From: Roseiarcus sp049509635
GTDB lineage: Bacteria > Pseudomonadota > Alphaproteobacteria > Rhizobiales > Beijerinckiaceae
Reading direction: 5' to 3'
Length of the DNA stretch: 9,234 nucleotides
Assembly: GCA_049509635.1 (NCBI GenBank)
Contig: JBEKZS010000185.1
Location: forward strand, 1 to 9,234
Below are positions 1 to 6,533 of the stretch, piece after piece (within the stretch, counting starts at the first letter, position 1; every line of letters begins with the position of its first letter). The notes beneath the pieces were generated by a model. The model did not search any database, was not told where the DNA came from, and saw only the letters and a list, made by a program, of their open reading frames with translations. The position numbers and the translations under genes are program-made.

Positions 1-787
1 CGGCTGGCTCGGCCTGCTGACCCATGACGGCGCGATGCAGGGGGCGGTCGGCGGCTGGTGGATCCTGCCGGCGATGATGGCTCTGGGCGCAGCGGGCGGC
101 CTGCTCTATGCGATGATCCCGGCGCTGCTGCGGGTCTGGCTCAACGTCTCGGAGATCCTCACGAGCCTCATGCTCGTCTATGTCGCCCAGCTCGGCCTCG
201 ATTGGCTCGTGCGCGGCCCCTGGAAGGATCCCGAAGGCCACAACCTGCCGGTTTCCGTCAATTTCGATCCCGAATCGACGCTGCCGGTCCTGTTCGACGG
301 CGGTTCGCTGCATCTGGGCGTCCTGCTGGCGCCGATCGCGGTGGCGATCGCCGCGCTGGTGTTCGCCAGGACGCTGTTCGGCTACGAGGTGCGGCTGGTC
401 GGTTCGGCGCCGAAGGCGGCGCGGTTCGGCGGATTCAACGACCGGACGATCGCGGTCGCCGCGTTCGCGATTTCGGGCGGCCTCGCCGGCCTCGCCGGGG
501 TGGCGGAGGTCTCCGGCCGGATCGGCCAGCTTCTGCCGTCGATCTCGCCCGGCTACGGCTTTTCCGCGATCATCGTCGCCTTCCTCGGGCGGCTGTCGCC
601 GGTCGGCATATTCATCGCCGGCCTCGTCCTGGCGCTGACGTTCGTCGGCGGCGAAGACGCCCAGATCGCGCTTCACCTGCCCGGCGACCTGACGCTCGCC
701 TTCCAGGGCGTCCTGCTGATCTGCGTGCTCGCCGCCGACGTGCTCGCCCGCTACCGGCTCCGCTTGACGATGGGGACGCGGTCATGA
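1..787 (+). CDS. ABC transporter permease, BPD_transp_2 family (5'-truncated)
   Basis: This is the inner-membrane permease subunit of a BMP-type (nucleoside/purine-like) ABC importer. The reading frame is already open at base 2, so the start codon and roughly the first hundred residues lie outside the window. About 261 residues are visible, against roughly 350 for full-length relatives. It is a chain of hydrophobic segments with family landmarks: NVSEILTSLMLVYVA in an early membrane helix, a cytoplasmic loop VGSAPKAARFGGF resembling the EAA-type ATPase-contact loop, and GFSAIIVAFLGRLSPVGI near the C-terminus. An internal ATG at 35 is not the likely start because coding sequence continues upstream of it. 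The stop codon overlaps the start of the next permease gene (ATGA at 784-787), implying translational coupling. Substrate is inferred from the downstream BMP gene, not shown by the permease itself. Confidence 0.9.
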   Translation, partial: GWLGLLTHDGAMQGAVGGWWILPAMMALGAAGGLLYAMIPALLRVWLNVSEILTSLMLVYVAQLGLDWLVRGPWKDPEGHNLPVSVNFDPESTLPVLFDGGSLHLGVLLAPIAVAIAALVFARTLFGYEVRLVGSAPKAARFGGFNDRTIAVAAFAISGGLAGLAGVAEVSGRIGQLLPSISPGYGFSAIIVAFLGRLSPVGIFIAGLVLALTFVGGEDAQIALHLPGDLTLAFQGVLLICVLAADVLARYRLRLTMGTRS

Positions 788-1713
788 GCTTCGATCCCCA
801 GCAGATCCAGGACATACTCGTGATCATCGTCGCCGCCGCGACGCCGCTGCTGCTCGCCGCGCTCGGCGAGGTGGTCTGCGAGCGCGCCGGCGTGCTCAAT
901 CTCGGCCTCGAGGGCATGATGATCGTCGGCGCGGCGACCGGATTCGCATTCGCCTATCTCGCCGATTCGACGATCGTCGGGGTCGTCGCAGGAATCCTCG
1001 GCGGCGTGCTGATGTCGGCGGTCTTCGCCTTCCTGACCATCGGCCTGGCGACCAACCAGGTCGCCGCCGGTCTCGCGCTGACCATATTCGGACGCGGGCT
1101 CGCCAACCTGATCGGCGGCGGCTTCGTCGGCCTGAAGCGGACCGGCGCGCCGCATCTCCACGTGCCCGGCCTCTCCGACCTGCCGCTGGTGGGACGGCTG
1201 ATCTTCGGCGAGGATTTCTTCGTCTATTTCGCCATTCTGCTGACCGCCGCGATCAGCTATTGGATGATGCGCACGCGTTCGGGCCTCACCCTGCGCGCGG
1301 TCGGCGAGAACCATGTCTCGGCCCATTCGCTCGGCGTGCCGGTGCGCGGCATCAGGCTGCTCGCGGTTCTGTTCGGCGGCGCCTGCGCGGGGCTCGGCGG
1401 CTGCTATCTCTCGCTGTCCTATACGCCGTTCTGGTCGCCCGACATGACGGCCGGGCGAGGCTGGATCGCGCTCGCGCTGGTCGTGTTCGCGTCGTGGCGG
1501 CCGTGGCGCGCGCTGGCCGGGGCGATCCTGTTCGGCGGGGTGGCGGTGCTCGCGCTGGCGTTCCAGGGCCTGGGCGTCCCGATCCCGGCGCAGCTGTTGA
1601 ATTCGTTGCCTTATCTGACCACGGTGGTCGTGCTGGTGGTGCTTTCGCTGCGCGACAGCCGCGGCGCCCTGGCGCCGGCCTCGCTCGGCCAGGCGTTCAT
1701 TCCGGATCGGTGA
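784..1713 (+). CDS. ABC transporter permease, BPD_transp_2 family
   Basis: This is the second permease of the same importer, 309 residues and complete. The ATG at 784 overlaps the previous stop by four bases, and the protein then reads MSFDPQQIQDI. Family motifs are clear: GVLNLGLEGMM at residues 36-46, NQVAAGLALTIFG at 91-103, a cytoplasmic loop around 165-195 (RAVGENHVSAHSLGV) of the type that docks on the ATPase, and GRGWIALALVVFASW from residue 224. About eight to ten hydrophobic segments alternate with short loops. In this transporter class the two permeases form a heterodimer, and the ATPase is usually encoded just upstream; here that would be outside the window. A longer reading of the same frame starting at 58 is rejected because it would run through the preceding gene out of frame. 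Confidence 0.93.
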   Translation: MSFDPQQIQDILVIIVAAATPLLLAALGEVVCERAGVLNLGLEGMMIVGAATGFAFAYLADSTIVGVVAGILGGVLMSAVFAFLTIGLATNQVAAGLALTIFGRGLANLIGGGFVGLKRTGAPHLHVPGLSDLPLVGRLIFGEDFFVYFAILLTAAISYWMMRTRSGLTLRAVGENHVSAHSLGVPVRGIRLLAVLFGGACAGLGGCYLSLSYTPFWSPDMTAGRGWIALALVVFASWRPWRALAGAILFGGVAVLALAFQGLGVPIPAQLLNSLPYLTTVVVLVVLSLRDSRGALAPASLGQAFIPDR

Positions 1714-1814
1714 GAATGGTTCATCGGCGAAGTTGATCCAATCGGCGACGGGTTCGACCGCCGGCGCCGATGTTGCTAAGGTCGATCGAGAATTCGTCAA
1801 CGGGAGAACGATAC

Positions 1815-2816
1815 ATGCGCACATTCCTGACCGCAGCCGCCGTGGCGGCGCTGTCGCTGGCGTCGGCCGGCGGCGCCGAGGCGGCCGCCAAGGTGAAGGC
1901 CTGCTGGGTCTATACCGGGCCGATCGGCGATTTCGGCTATTCCTACCAGCATCCCGACAGCGACAGCGAGCGCGCGATCGAACAGCTCGCCCGCACCGGC
2001 TGCAACATCATCTTCACGACCTCGTTCGGCTTCATGGATCCGACGATCAAGGTCGCCAAGAAATTCCCCAAGGTCGATTTCGAGCATGCGACCGGCTACA
2101 AGCGCGCCCCCAACGTCTCGACCTACGCGGCCAAATTCTACGAAGGCCGTTACGTCATGGGCCAGATCGCCGGCAAGCTGACCAAGTCCAACACGATCGG
2201 CTACATCGTTTCGTTTCCGATCCCCGAGGTCATTTCGGGCATCAACGCGTTCGAGCGCGGCCTGCAGACGACCAACCCGGCCGCCAAGATCAAGATCGTC
2301 TGGGTCAACACCTGGTTCGATCCGGGCAAGGAGGCCGACGCCGCCAAGGCGCTGCTCGCCCAGGGCGCCGACATCCTGACCCAGCACACCGACTCGGCCG
2401 CCCCGCTGCAGGAAGCCGAGAAGGCCGGCAAGCTCGGCTTCGGCCAGTCCTCCGACATGACCAAGTTCGCGCCCAAGGCGCAACTGACCGCCAACACCGA
2501 CAATTGGGGCCCCTACTACACCGCGCGCATCCAGGCCGTCATCGACGGCAAGTGGAAGTCCAGCGACACCTGGGACGGGCTCGCCAAGGACATGGTCGTG
2601 ATGGCGCCGTTCGCCAACATGCCCGACGACGTCAAGGCGATGGCCGAGAAGACGACCGCCGGCATCGCCTCGGGCGCGGTCGAACCCTTCGCCTGCCCGG
2701 TGCTCGACCAGGACGGCAAGGATCGCTGCAAGCCGGGCGACAAGAAGCTCGACGACGGCTCGATCCTCGGCATGAACTGGTACGTGAAGGGGATCGACGA
2801 CAAAATTCCGCAATGA
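1815..2816 (+). CDS. BMP family ABC transporter substrate-binding protein
   Basis: This is a periplasmic substrate-capture protein for the adjacent permeases, 333 residues, of the BMP/PnrA/Med family. Characterised members mostly bind purine nucleosides or related bases, so the ligand is an inference. The start at 1815 is preferred over the in-frame ATG at 1770: GGGAGA sits 7 nt upstream of it, and the protein then begins with a clean Sec signal (MRTF, hydrophobic 4-18, AEA cleavage after about residue 23). There is no lipobox, so it should be soluble rather than the lipoprotein form common in spirochaetes and Gram-positives. Family regions include GPIGDFGYSYQH near the mature N-terminus, KFYEGRYVMGQIAGKLT, a mid-domain IGYIVSFPIPEVISGINAF, and DILTQHTDSAAPLQEAE. 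Cysteines 294 and 305 near the C-terminus could form a disulphide, as could C30 and the Cys in RTGCNI. The 101-nt gap before it may hold its own promoter, but I see no convincing -35/-10 pair. A terminator follows. Confidence 0.92.
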   Translation: MRTFLTAAAVAALSLASAGGAEAAAKVKACWVYTGPIGDFGYSYQHPDSDSERAIEQLARTGCNIIFTTSFGFMDPTIKVAKKFPKVDFEHATGYKRAPNVSTYAAKFYEGRYVMGQIAGKLTKSNTIGYIVSFPIPEVISGINAFERGLQTTNPAAKIKIVWVNTWFDPGKEADAAKALLAQGADILTQHTDSAAPLQEAEKAGKLGFGQSSDMTKFAPKAQLTANTDNWGPYYTARIQAVIDGKWKSSDTWDGLAKDMVVMAPFANMPDDVKAMAEKTTAGIASGAVEPFACPVLDQDGKDRCKPGDKKLDDGSILGMNWYVKGIDDKIPQ

Positions 2817-2839
2817 GCGGGCGGACGCGCGGGACGGCG

Positions 2840-2866
2840 GAGGCGGCCTTGCGGCCGCCTCTTTTT
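2840..2866 (+). terminator. Intrinsic terminator after the BMP gene
   Basis: A perfect 9-bp GC-rich stem pairs G plus AGGCGGCC (2840-2848) with GGCCGCCT plus C (2853-2861) across a TTGC loop. It is followed directly by five Ts (2862-2866). It lies 24 nt after the BMP stop codon, the expected place for Rho-independent termination of the transporter operon. Confidence 0.88.
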
Positions 2867-2875
2867 GCTTGTAGC

Positions 2876-2891
2876 GGGACCCTCCGGTCCC
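2876..2891. repeat. Inverted repeat, possible REP-like palindrome
   Basis: GGGACC (2876-2881) pairs with GGTCCC (2886-2891) across a CTCC loop. It lies just beyond the terminator and has no T tract. Its intergenic position and compact symmetric form recall small extragenic palindromes that recur in proteobacterial genomes. Only one copy is visible here, so repeat status is unproven. Confidence 0.4.
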
Positions 2892-2906
2892 GGCGCGCAG
2901 GACCGG

Positions 2907-2927
2907 CCGCCGGCGCTTGGCCGGCGG
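2907..2927. repeat. Inverted repeat overlapping the lepB promoter
   Basis: CCGCCGGC (2907-2914) and GCCGGCGG (2920-2927) form a perfect 8-bp stem with a five-base GCTTG loop. It has no T tract and so is a poor terminator. The loop and right arm contain the proposed -35 element at 2917-2922, so the structure could be an operator-like site or a chance effect of high GC. Confidence 0.45.
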
Positions 2928-2945
2928 GCGGGTCATCTGTATAGG
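2917..2945 (+). promoter_or_regulatory. Candidate sigma70-type promoter for the lepB-recO operon
   Basis: TTGGCC (2917-2922, four of six matches to TTGACA) and TATAGG (2940-2945, four of six to TATAAT) are separated by exactly 17 bp. The -10 lies in one of the few AT-richer patches of this stretch. Transcription would start near 2951-2953, giving a leader of about 57 nt before the lepB start at 3009. A short inverted repeat, GGAC-AG-GTCC (2944-2953), sits across the -10 end and presumed start site. The position between a terminator and the first operon gene supports the call, but the hexamers are imperfect. Confidence 0.45.
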
Positions 2946-3008
2946 ACAGGTCCGCACGGCCGTCGCATGGGGCGCTCGCCGGTCGGCGCGGGAAGGTGCG
3001 AGATCGTC

Positions 3009-3902
3009 ATGACGGAGCCGGCGAGCGTGAAGGGCCGCGATATCGAGGTGGCCGAGAAGAAGGCCAGCGAGGGCGGTCTGTGGGAGACGATCAAGGTCAT
3101 CGTCCAGGCGCTGCTGATCGCCATCGTCATTCGCACGCTGCTGTTCCAGCCGTTCAACATTCCCTCGGGCTCGCTGATCCCGACCCTGCTGATCGGCGAC
3201 TTCCTGTTCGTTTCGAAATATTCCTACGGCTACTCGCATTATTCCTTGCCCGAATTGTTCGACCCGACGGCGGAGGTGAAGCCGGGATCGCGCGACTTCG
3301 AATGGTGGTTCGTCCGGATTCCCTCGGTGGCGACGCTGATGGAGGATCTCCATCTGGCGCCGGTCGCGCTGCCCGGCCGGATTCTCGCTTCGCAGCCCAA
3401 GCGCGGCGACATCATCGTGTTCAAGCTGCCGCGCGACGGCCATACCGACTTCATCAAGCGGCTGATCGGCCTGCCCGGCGACAAGATCCAGATGATCAAG
3501 GGCCGGCTCTACATCAACGGCGCAATGGCCGAGCGCACGCCGCTGCCGCCCTACGACGTGGCCGGCGGGTCGGGTCCGCCGATCGAAGTGCCCCGATACG
3601 AGGAGACCCTGCCGGGCGGCGTCAAGCACCAGATCATCCAGATCCATGGCGACGACGGCGACCTCGCCGACACCGGCGTGTTCGAAGTCCCGCCGGGTCA
3701 TTACTTCATGATGGGCGACAACCGCGACAATTCGTCGGATTCGCGCGACCCGCGCGGCGGCGTCGGCTATGTGCCGTTCGAGAATCTCATCGGTCGCGCC
3801 GAGGTGATCTTCTTTTCGCTGGACGACGACCAGCCGGCCTGGGAATTCTGGCGCTGGCCCTGGACCGTGCGCTGGCATCGCCTGTTCCAGCCCGTCCGTT
3901 AG
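3009..3902 (+). CDS. lepB: Signal peptidase I, copy 1
   Basis: This is the membrane protease that removes Sec and Tat signal peptides on the periplasmic side, 297 residues. The ATG at 3009 gives a short charged cytoplasmic tail (about 1-24), one membrane anchor (about 25-46, ending RTLLFQPF), then the catalytic domain. The nucleophile Ser55 lies in NIPSGSLIPTLLIGD, and the general base Lys150 in DFIKRLIGLPGD. The conserved GDNRDNSSDSR box is residues 236-246. All S26-family catalytic features are therefore intact. The usual Met after the serine is Leu. Residues 82-122, between YSHYSLP and PGRILA, form a loop longer than I expect for rhizobial LepB. The start is supported by GGAAGG at 2991-2996, though its 12-nt spacing is long. 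Longer in-frame starts upstream (2865) would read through the promoter region. It is first in the operon and followed by a paralogue. Confidence 0.95.
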   Translation: MTEPASVKGRDIEVAEKKASEGGLWETIKVIVQALLIAIVIRTLLFQPFNIPSGSLIPTLLIGDFLFVSKYSYGYSHYSLPELFDPTAEVKPGSRDFEWWFVRIPSVATLMEDLHLAPVALPGRILASQPKRGDIIVFKLPRDGHTDFIKRLIGLPGDKIQMIKGRLYINGAMAERTPLPPYDVAGGSGPPIEVPRYEETLPGGVKHQIIQIHGDDGDLADTGVFEVPPGHYFMMGDNRDNSSDSRDPRGGVGYVPFENLIGRAEVIFFSLDDDQPAWEFWRWPWTVRWHRLFQPVR

Positions 3903-3949
3903 GACCGTGGCCGGGAATTCCAGCGCTTCGCCGCTTCGCGGTCAGCCTG

Positions 3950-3955
3950 AGGAGG
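3950..3955 (+). promoter_or_regulatory. Strong ribosome binding site of lepB copy 2
   Basis: AGGAGG is a perfect Shine-Dalgarno core 10 nt before the ATG at 3966. It is clearly stronger than the site of copy 1, which suggests that the second peptidase is well translated. Confidence 0.75.
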
Positions 3956-3965
3956 TCGTTTTTCC

Positions 3966-4865
3966 ATGAGCGCGGGCGAAGGGGTGAACGGGCGCGCGCC
4001 GGCGCGCGCGTCGAAAGGCGCCCAATCCAGCGGCCTGCGCGAACTGTTCGCGATTCTCGGGCTCGTCCTGCTGGTGTTGGCGGGCGCGCGCACCCTGCTG
4101 TTCCAGCCGTTCAACATCCCATCGAGCTCGCTGGTCCCGACGCTTCTGATCGGCGACTATCTGTTCGTATCGAAATACGCCTACGGCTATTCGCATTATT
4201 CCTTGCCGAATGTGCTCGATCCGACGCCGGAGGTGACGCCCGGATCGCGCGACCTGCGGCTGGGATTCGTCAAAATCCCTTCGCTCGCCTCGGTGCTGGC
4301 GTTCCTTCACGCGTCGCCGCCGCCGGCGCCGGGCCGCATTTTCGCGACGCCGCCCAAGCGCGGCGACGTCGTCGTGTTCAAGCTTCCGAGCGACGGCGCC
4401 ACCGACTATATCAAGCGGCTGATCGGCCTGCCCGGCGACACGATCCAGTTGCGGCACGGCCGGCTGTTCATCAACGGGACGATCGTGGAGAGGACGCCGT
4501 TGCCGCCCTATTCGACGCCCGATCATTTCGGCAGCCTGGCGGCCGTCCCGCATTATCTGGAGACGCTGCCGAACGGCGTCAGCCATGAAATCATCCAGGT
4601 CGACGGCGACGAGGGCTATTGGGACAACACTTTGGTCTACGAAGTGCCCCCGGGCCAGTATTTCATGATGGGCGACAACCGCGACAATTCGAGCGATTCG
4701 CGGCTCTCGGCGGAGCAGGGCGGCGTCGGCTACGTGCCGTTCGAGAATCTGGTCGGTCGCGCCGAAGTGATCTTCTTCTCGCGCGCTTCCGCGCCGCAGG
4801 CGGGGGACGAAGCGGGCTGGCCGGGCCTGGTGCGCTGGCGGCGAATCTTCCAGTCGGTCCGATAG
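3966..4865 (+). CDS. lepB: Signal peptidase I, copy 2 (tandem paralogue)
   Basis: This is a second complete type I signal peptidase, 299 residues, starting 63 nt after copy 1 behind a perfect AGGAGG. The N-terminal tail differs from copy 1 (rich in Ala, Arg and Gly), and the anchor is a different hydrophobic stretch (about 27-45). From residue 42 onward the two proteins align without gaps to residue 246. Ser55 (NIPSSSLVPTLLIGD), Lys150 (DYIKRLIGLPGD) and the GDNRDNSSDSR box (236-246) fall at exactly the same positions. The single indel is two extra residues (LSAEQ against DPR) after that box. Residues 42-96 match copy 1 at 46 of 55 positions. It shares the Leu after the catalytic serine and the long 82-122 loop. 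Both end with VRW, then a basic and hydrophobic FQxVR tail. All catalytic residues are kept, so it is probably active. It ends one base before rnc. Confidence 0.94.
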   Translation: MSAGEGVNGRAPARASKGAQSSGLRELFAILGLVLLVLAGARTLLFQPFNIPSSSLVPTLLIGDYLFVSKYAYGYSHYSLPNVLDPTPEVTPGSRDLRLGFVKIPSLASVLAFLHASPPPAPGRIFATPPKRGDVVVFKLPSDGATDYIKRLIGLPGDTIQLRHGRLFINGTIVERTPLPPYSTPDHFGSLAAVPHYLETLPNGVSHEIIQVDGDEGYWDNTLVYEVPPGQYFMMGDNRDNSSDSRLSAEQGGVGYVPFENLVGRAEVIFFSRASAPQAGDEAGWPGLVRWRRIFQSVR

Positions 4866-4866
4866 C

Positions 4867-5583
4867 ATGGCCAGGAAGGAAAAGCCGCCGCTCGCGGAGC
4901 TCGAGGCCAAGCTCGGCTACGCCTTCCGCGACGCCGATCTGGCCGCGCGCGCGCTCACCCATCTCTCGGCGCAGACCGCCGGAACGCAGGGACGGCTCGG
5001 CTGCTACGAGCGGCTCGAGTTTCTGGGCGACCGCGTCCTCGGCCTCGCCGTCGCGCAGATGCTCTACGAGACCTATCCGCAGGCGAGCGAAGGCGAATTG
5101 TCGATGCGCCTCGCAAACCTGGTGCGGCGCGAGACCTGCGCGGAAATCGCCCTGAAGTGGGACGTGGGTCCGCACATCGTGCTCGGGATCGGCGAGGCGC
5201 AGGCGGGCGGGCGCAAGAAGATCGCCATCCTCTCCGACATCGCGGAATCGCTGATCGGCGCGGTGTTCGTCGAAGCCGGTTTCGATGCGGCCCGAGAGGT
5301 CGTCGCCCGATCCTGGCGCGAGCGGATGAACGCCACGCTGACGCCCGAACGCGACGCCAAGACCTCGATGCAGGAATGGGCGCAGGCGCGCGCGCTCGAC
5401 GCCCCGAGCTATGTCGAGGTCGAGCGCTCCGGGCCCGATCACGCGCCGCGCTTCACCATCCAGGTGTCGCTCGAGGGCTACGAACCCGCGCTGGGCTCGG
5501 CGGCGTCCAAGCGCGCGGCCGAACAGGCCGCCGCCCAGGCGTTCATGGCGCGCCGGGCCGCGCCGGACCATCGGCATGACTGA
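4867..5583 (+). CDS. rnc: Ribonuclease III
   Basis: This double-strand-specific endoribonuclease processes rRNA precursors and some mRNAs in the cytoplasm. It is 238 residues, close to the family norm. The nuclease domain carries the signature YERLEFLGDRVLG (47-59), with acidic metal ligands at E48, E51 and D55. The second acidic pair is D124 and E127 in ILSDIAESLIGA. A C-terminal dsRNA-binding domain spans about 161-227, from DAKTSMQEWAQ to SKRAAEQAAAQAF. The ATG at 4867 follows the lepB copy 2 stop by one base. No strong Shine-Dalgarno is seen, so translation is probably coupled to lepB. It overlaps the start of era by 8 bases. The lepB-rnc-era order is widely conserved in proteobacteria. 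Confidence 0.95.
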   Translation: MARKEKPPLAELEAKLGYAFRDADLAARALTHLSAQTAGTQGRLGCYERLEFLGDRVLGLAVAQMLYETYPQASEGELSMRLANLVRRETCAEIALKWDVGPHIVLGIGEAQAGGRKKIAILSDIAESLIGAVFVEAGFDAAREVVARSWRERMNATLTPERDAKTSMQEWAQARALDAPSYVEVERSGPDHAPRFTIQVSLEGYEPALGSAASKRAAEQAAAQAFMARRAAPDHRHD

Positions 5584-6517
5584 AACGTCCTGCGGCTTCG
5601 TGGCGCTGATCGGGGCGCCCAACGCCGGGAAATCGACGCTCATCAACGCGCTGGTCGGCTCCAAGGTCTCCGTGGTCTCGCGCAAGGCGCAGACGACGCG
5701 CACGACCGTGCGCGGCATCGTCATCGAAGGCGCCGCCCAGATCGTGTTCGTCGACACGCCGGGCCTGTTCGCGCCCAAGCGCCGGCTCGATCGCGCGATG
5801 GCCGCCTCGGCCTGGAGCGCGGCGGCGGACGCCGATGTGCTCGCCTTGCTGATCGACGCGCGCCAGGAATCGCACGGATCGGGCGGTGGCGGCAAAGGCC
5901 CCGGCGCGGCGCTCGGCGAGCAGACCGAAACCATCCTCGCCGCGCTGCGCGACATCCGCCGGCCGAAGGTCCTCGTGCTCAACAAGATCGACCTGGTCGA
6001 CCGCAGCGCGCTGCTCGGCCTCGCCCAGACGCTCAACGCCGCGATGACGTTCGAGGCGACATTCATGATCAGCGCCGCGACCGGCGACGGCCTCGACCGA
6101 TTGCGCGAACGGCTCGCCTCGATGATGGCGCCGGGGCCGTGGCTCTATCCCGAGGACCAGATCACCGACGCGCCGATCCGCGCCCTCGCCGCCGAGATCA
6201 CGCGCGAAAAGCTGTTCGAGCGGCTGCACGACGAACTGCCCTACCAGACGACGGTCGAGACCGACAGCTGGAAGGAGCTGCCCGACGGTTCGGTGCGGAT
6301 CGAACAGACGATTTTCGTCTCCCGCGACTCGCACAAGAAGATCGTGATCGGGGAGGGCGGGCGCACGATCAAGTCGATCGGCACGGCCGCGCGCAAGGAC
6401 ATCGCCGAGGCCAACGACGGGCCGGTCCATCTGTTCCTGTTCGTCAAGGTGCGCGCCGACTGGCTCGACGATCCCGAGCGCTACCGCGCGATGGGGCTGG
6501 AGTTCCCGAAGAGCTGA
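5576..6517 (+). CDS. era: GTPase Era, 16S rRNA/30S assembly
   Basis: This essential Ras-like GTPase binds the 3' end of 16S rRNA and helps mature the small ribosomal subunit. It is 313 residues. All G motifs are present: G1 GAPNAGKST (13-21), a threonine-rich switch I (TTRTTVRG), G3 DTPG (60-63), G4 NKID (136-139) and G5 SAA (166-168). The KH RNA-binding domain follows, with the GEGG loop at 259-262 inside VIGEGGRTIKSIG. The start at 5576 lies within the last codons of rnc (8-base overlap) and yields the expected short N-terminus before the P-loop. One oddity is a glycine-rich low-complexity segment at residues 99-114 between G3 and G4, where most Era proteins have a shorter acidic linker. 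Domain integrity suggests it is functional despite this. Confidence 0.96.
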   Translation: MTETSCGFVALIGAPNAGKSTLINALVGSKVSVVSRKAQTTRTTVRGIVIEGAAQIVFVDTPGLFAPKRRLDRAMAASAWSAAADADVLALLIDARQESHGSGGGGKGPGAALGEQTETILAALRDIRRPKVLVLNKIDLVDRSALLGLAQTLNAAMTFEATFMISAATGDGLDRLRERLASMMAPGPWLYPEDQITDAPIRALAAEITREKLFERLHDELPYQTTVETDSWKELPDGSVRIEQTIFVSRDSHKKIVIGEGGRTIKSIGTAARKDIAEANDGPVHLFLFVKVRADWLDDPERYRAMGLEFPKS

Positions 6518-6523
6518 GGAGGG
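6517..6523 (+). promoter_or_regulatory. Ribosome binding site supporting a TTG start
   Basis: AGGAGGG begins on the last base of the era stop codon (TGA at 6515-6517) and lies 10 nt before TTG at 6534. No ATG or GTG in this frame occurs before the first membrane segment, so this site decides the start of the transporter gene. Confidence 0.7.
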
Positions 6524-6533
6524 AGTCCCTGTC

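Noticed and set aside
58..783. Upstream extension of the second permease frame to an ATG at 58
   Set aside because: It would read Arg- and Pro-rich sequence out of frame through the first permease. The true start is the ATG overlapping the previous stop.
1714..1814. Promoter in front of the BMP gene
   Set aside because: TTGATC at 1733 and a TTGCTAAGG patch near 1773-1781 were considered, but no pair has acceptable hexamers with 16-18 bp spacing.
1797..3878. Very long - strand open frame (693 codons) across the BMP and lepB genes
   Set aside because: It is a shadow produced by high GC third positions. The + strand frames carry clear family motifs, a terminator and ribosome binding sites; the - strand translation is Arg, Asp and Gly-rich without recognisable domains.
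3841..3927. Repeated short strings (GGAATTC, GGACCGTG, CCAGCGC/GCGCTGG) around the end of lepB copy 1
   Set aside because: They look like possible scars of the duplication, but they are short, differ in order and orientation, and are expected by chance at this composition.
3931..3941. Small hairpin CCGC-TTC-GCGG between the two lepB genes
   Set aside because: A four-base stem with no T tract is too weak to be a terminator, and the strong ribosome binding site just after it implies continued transcription.
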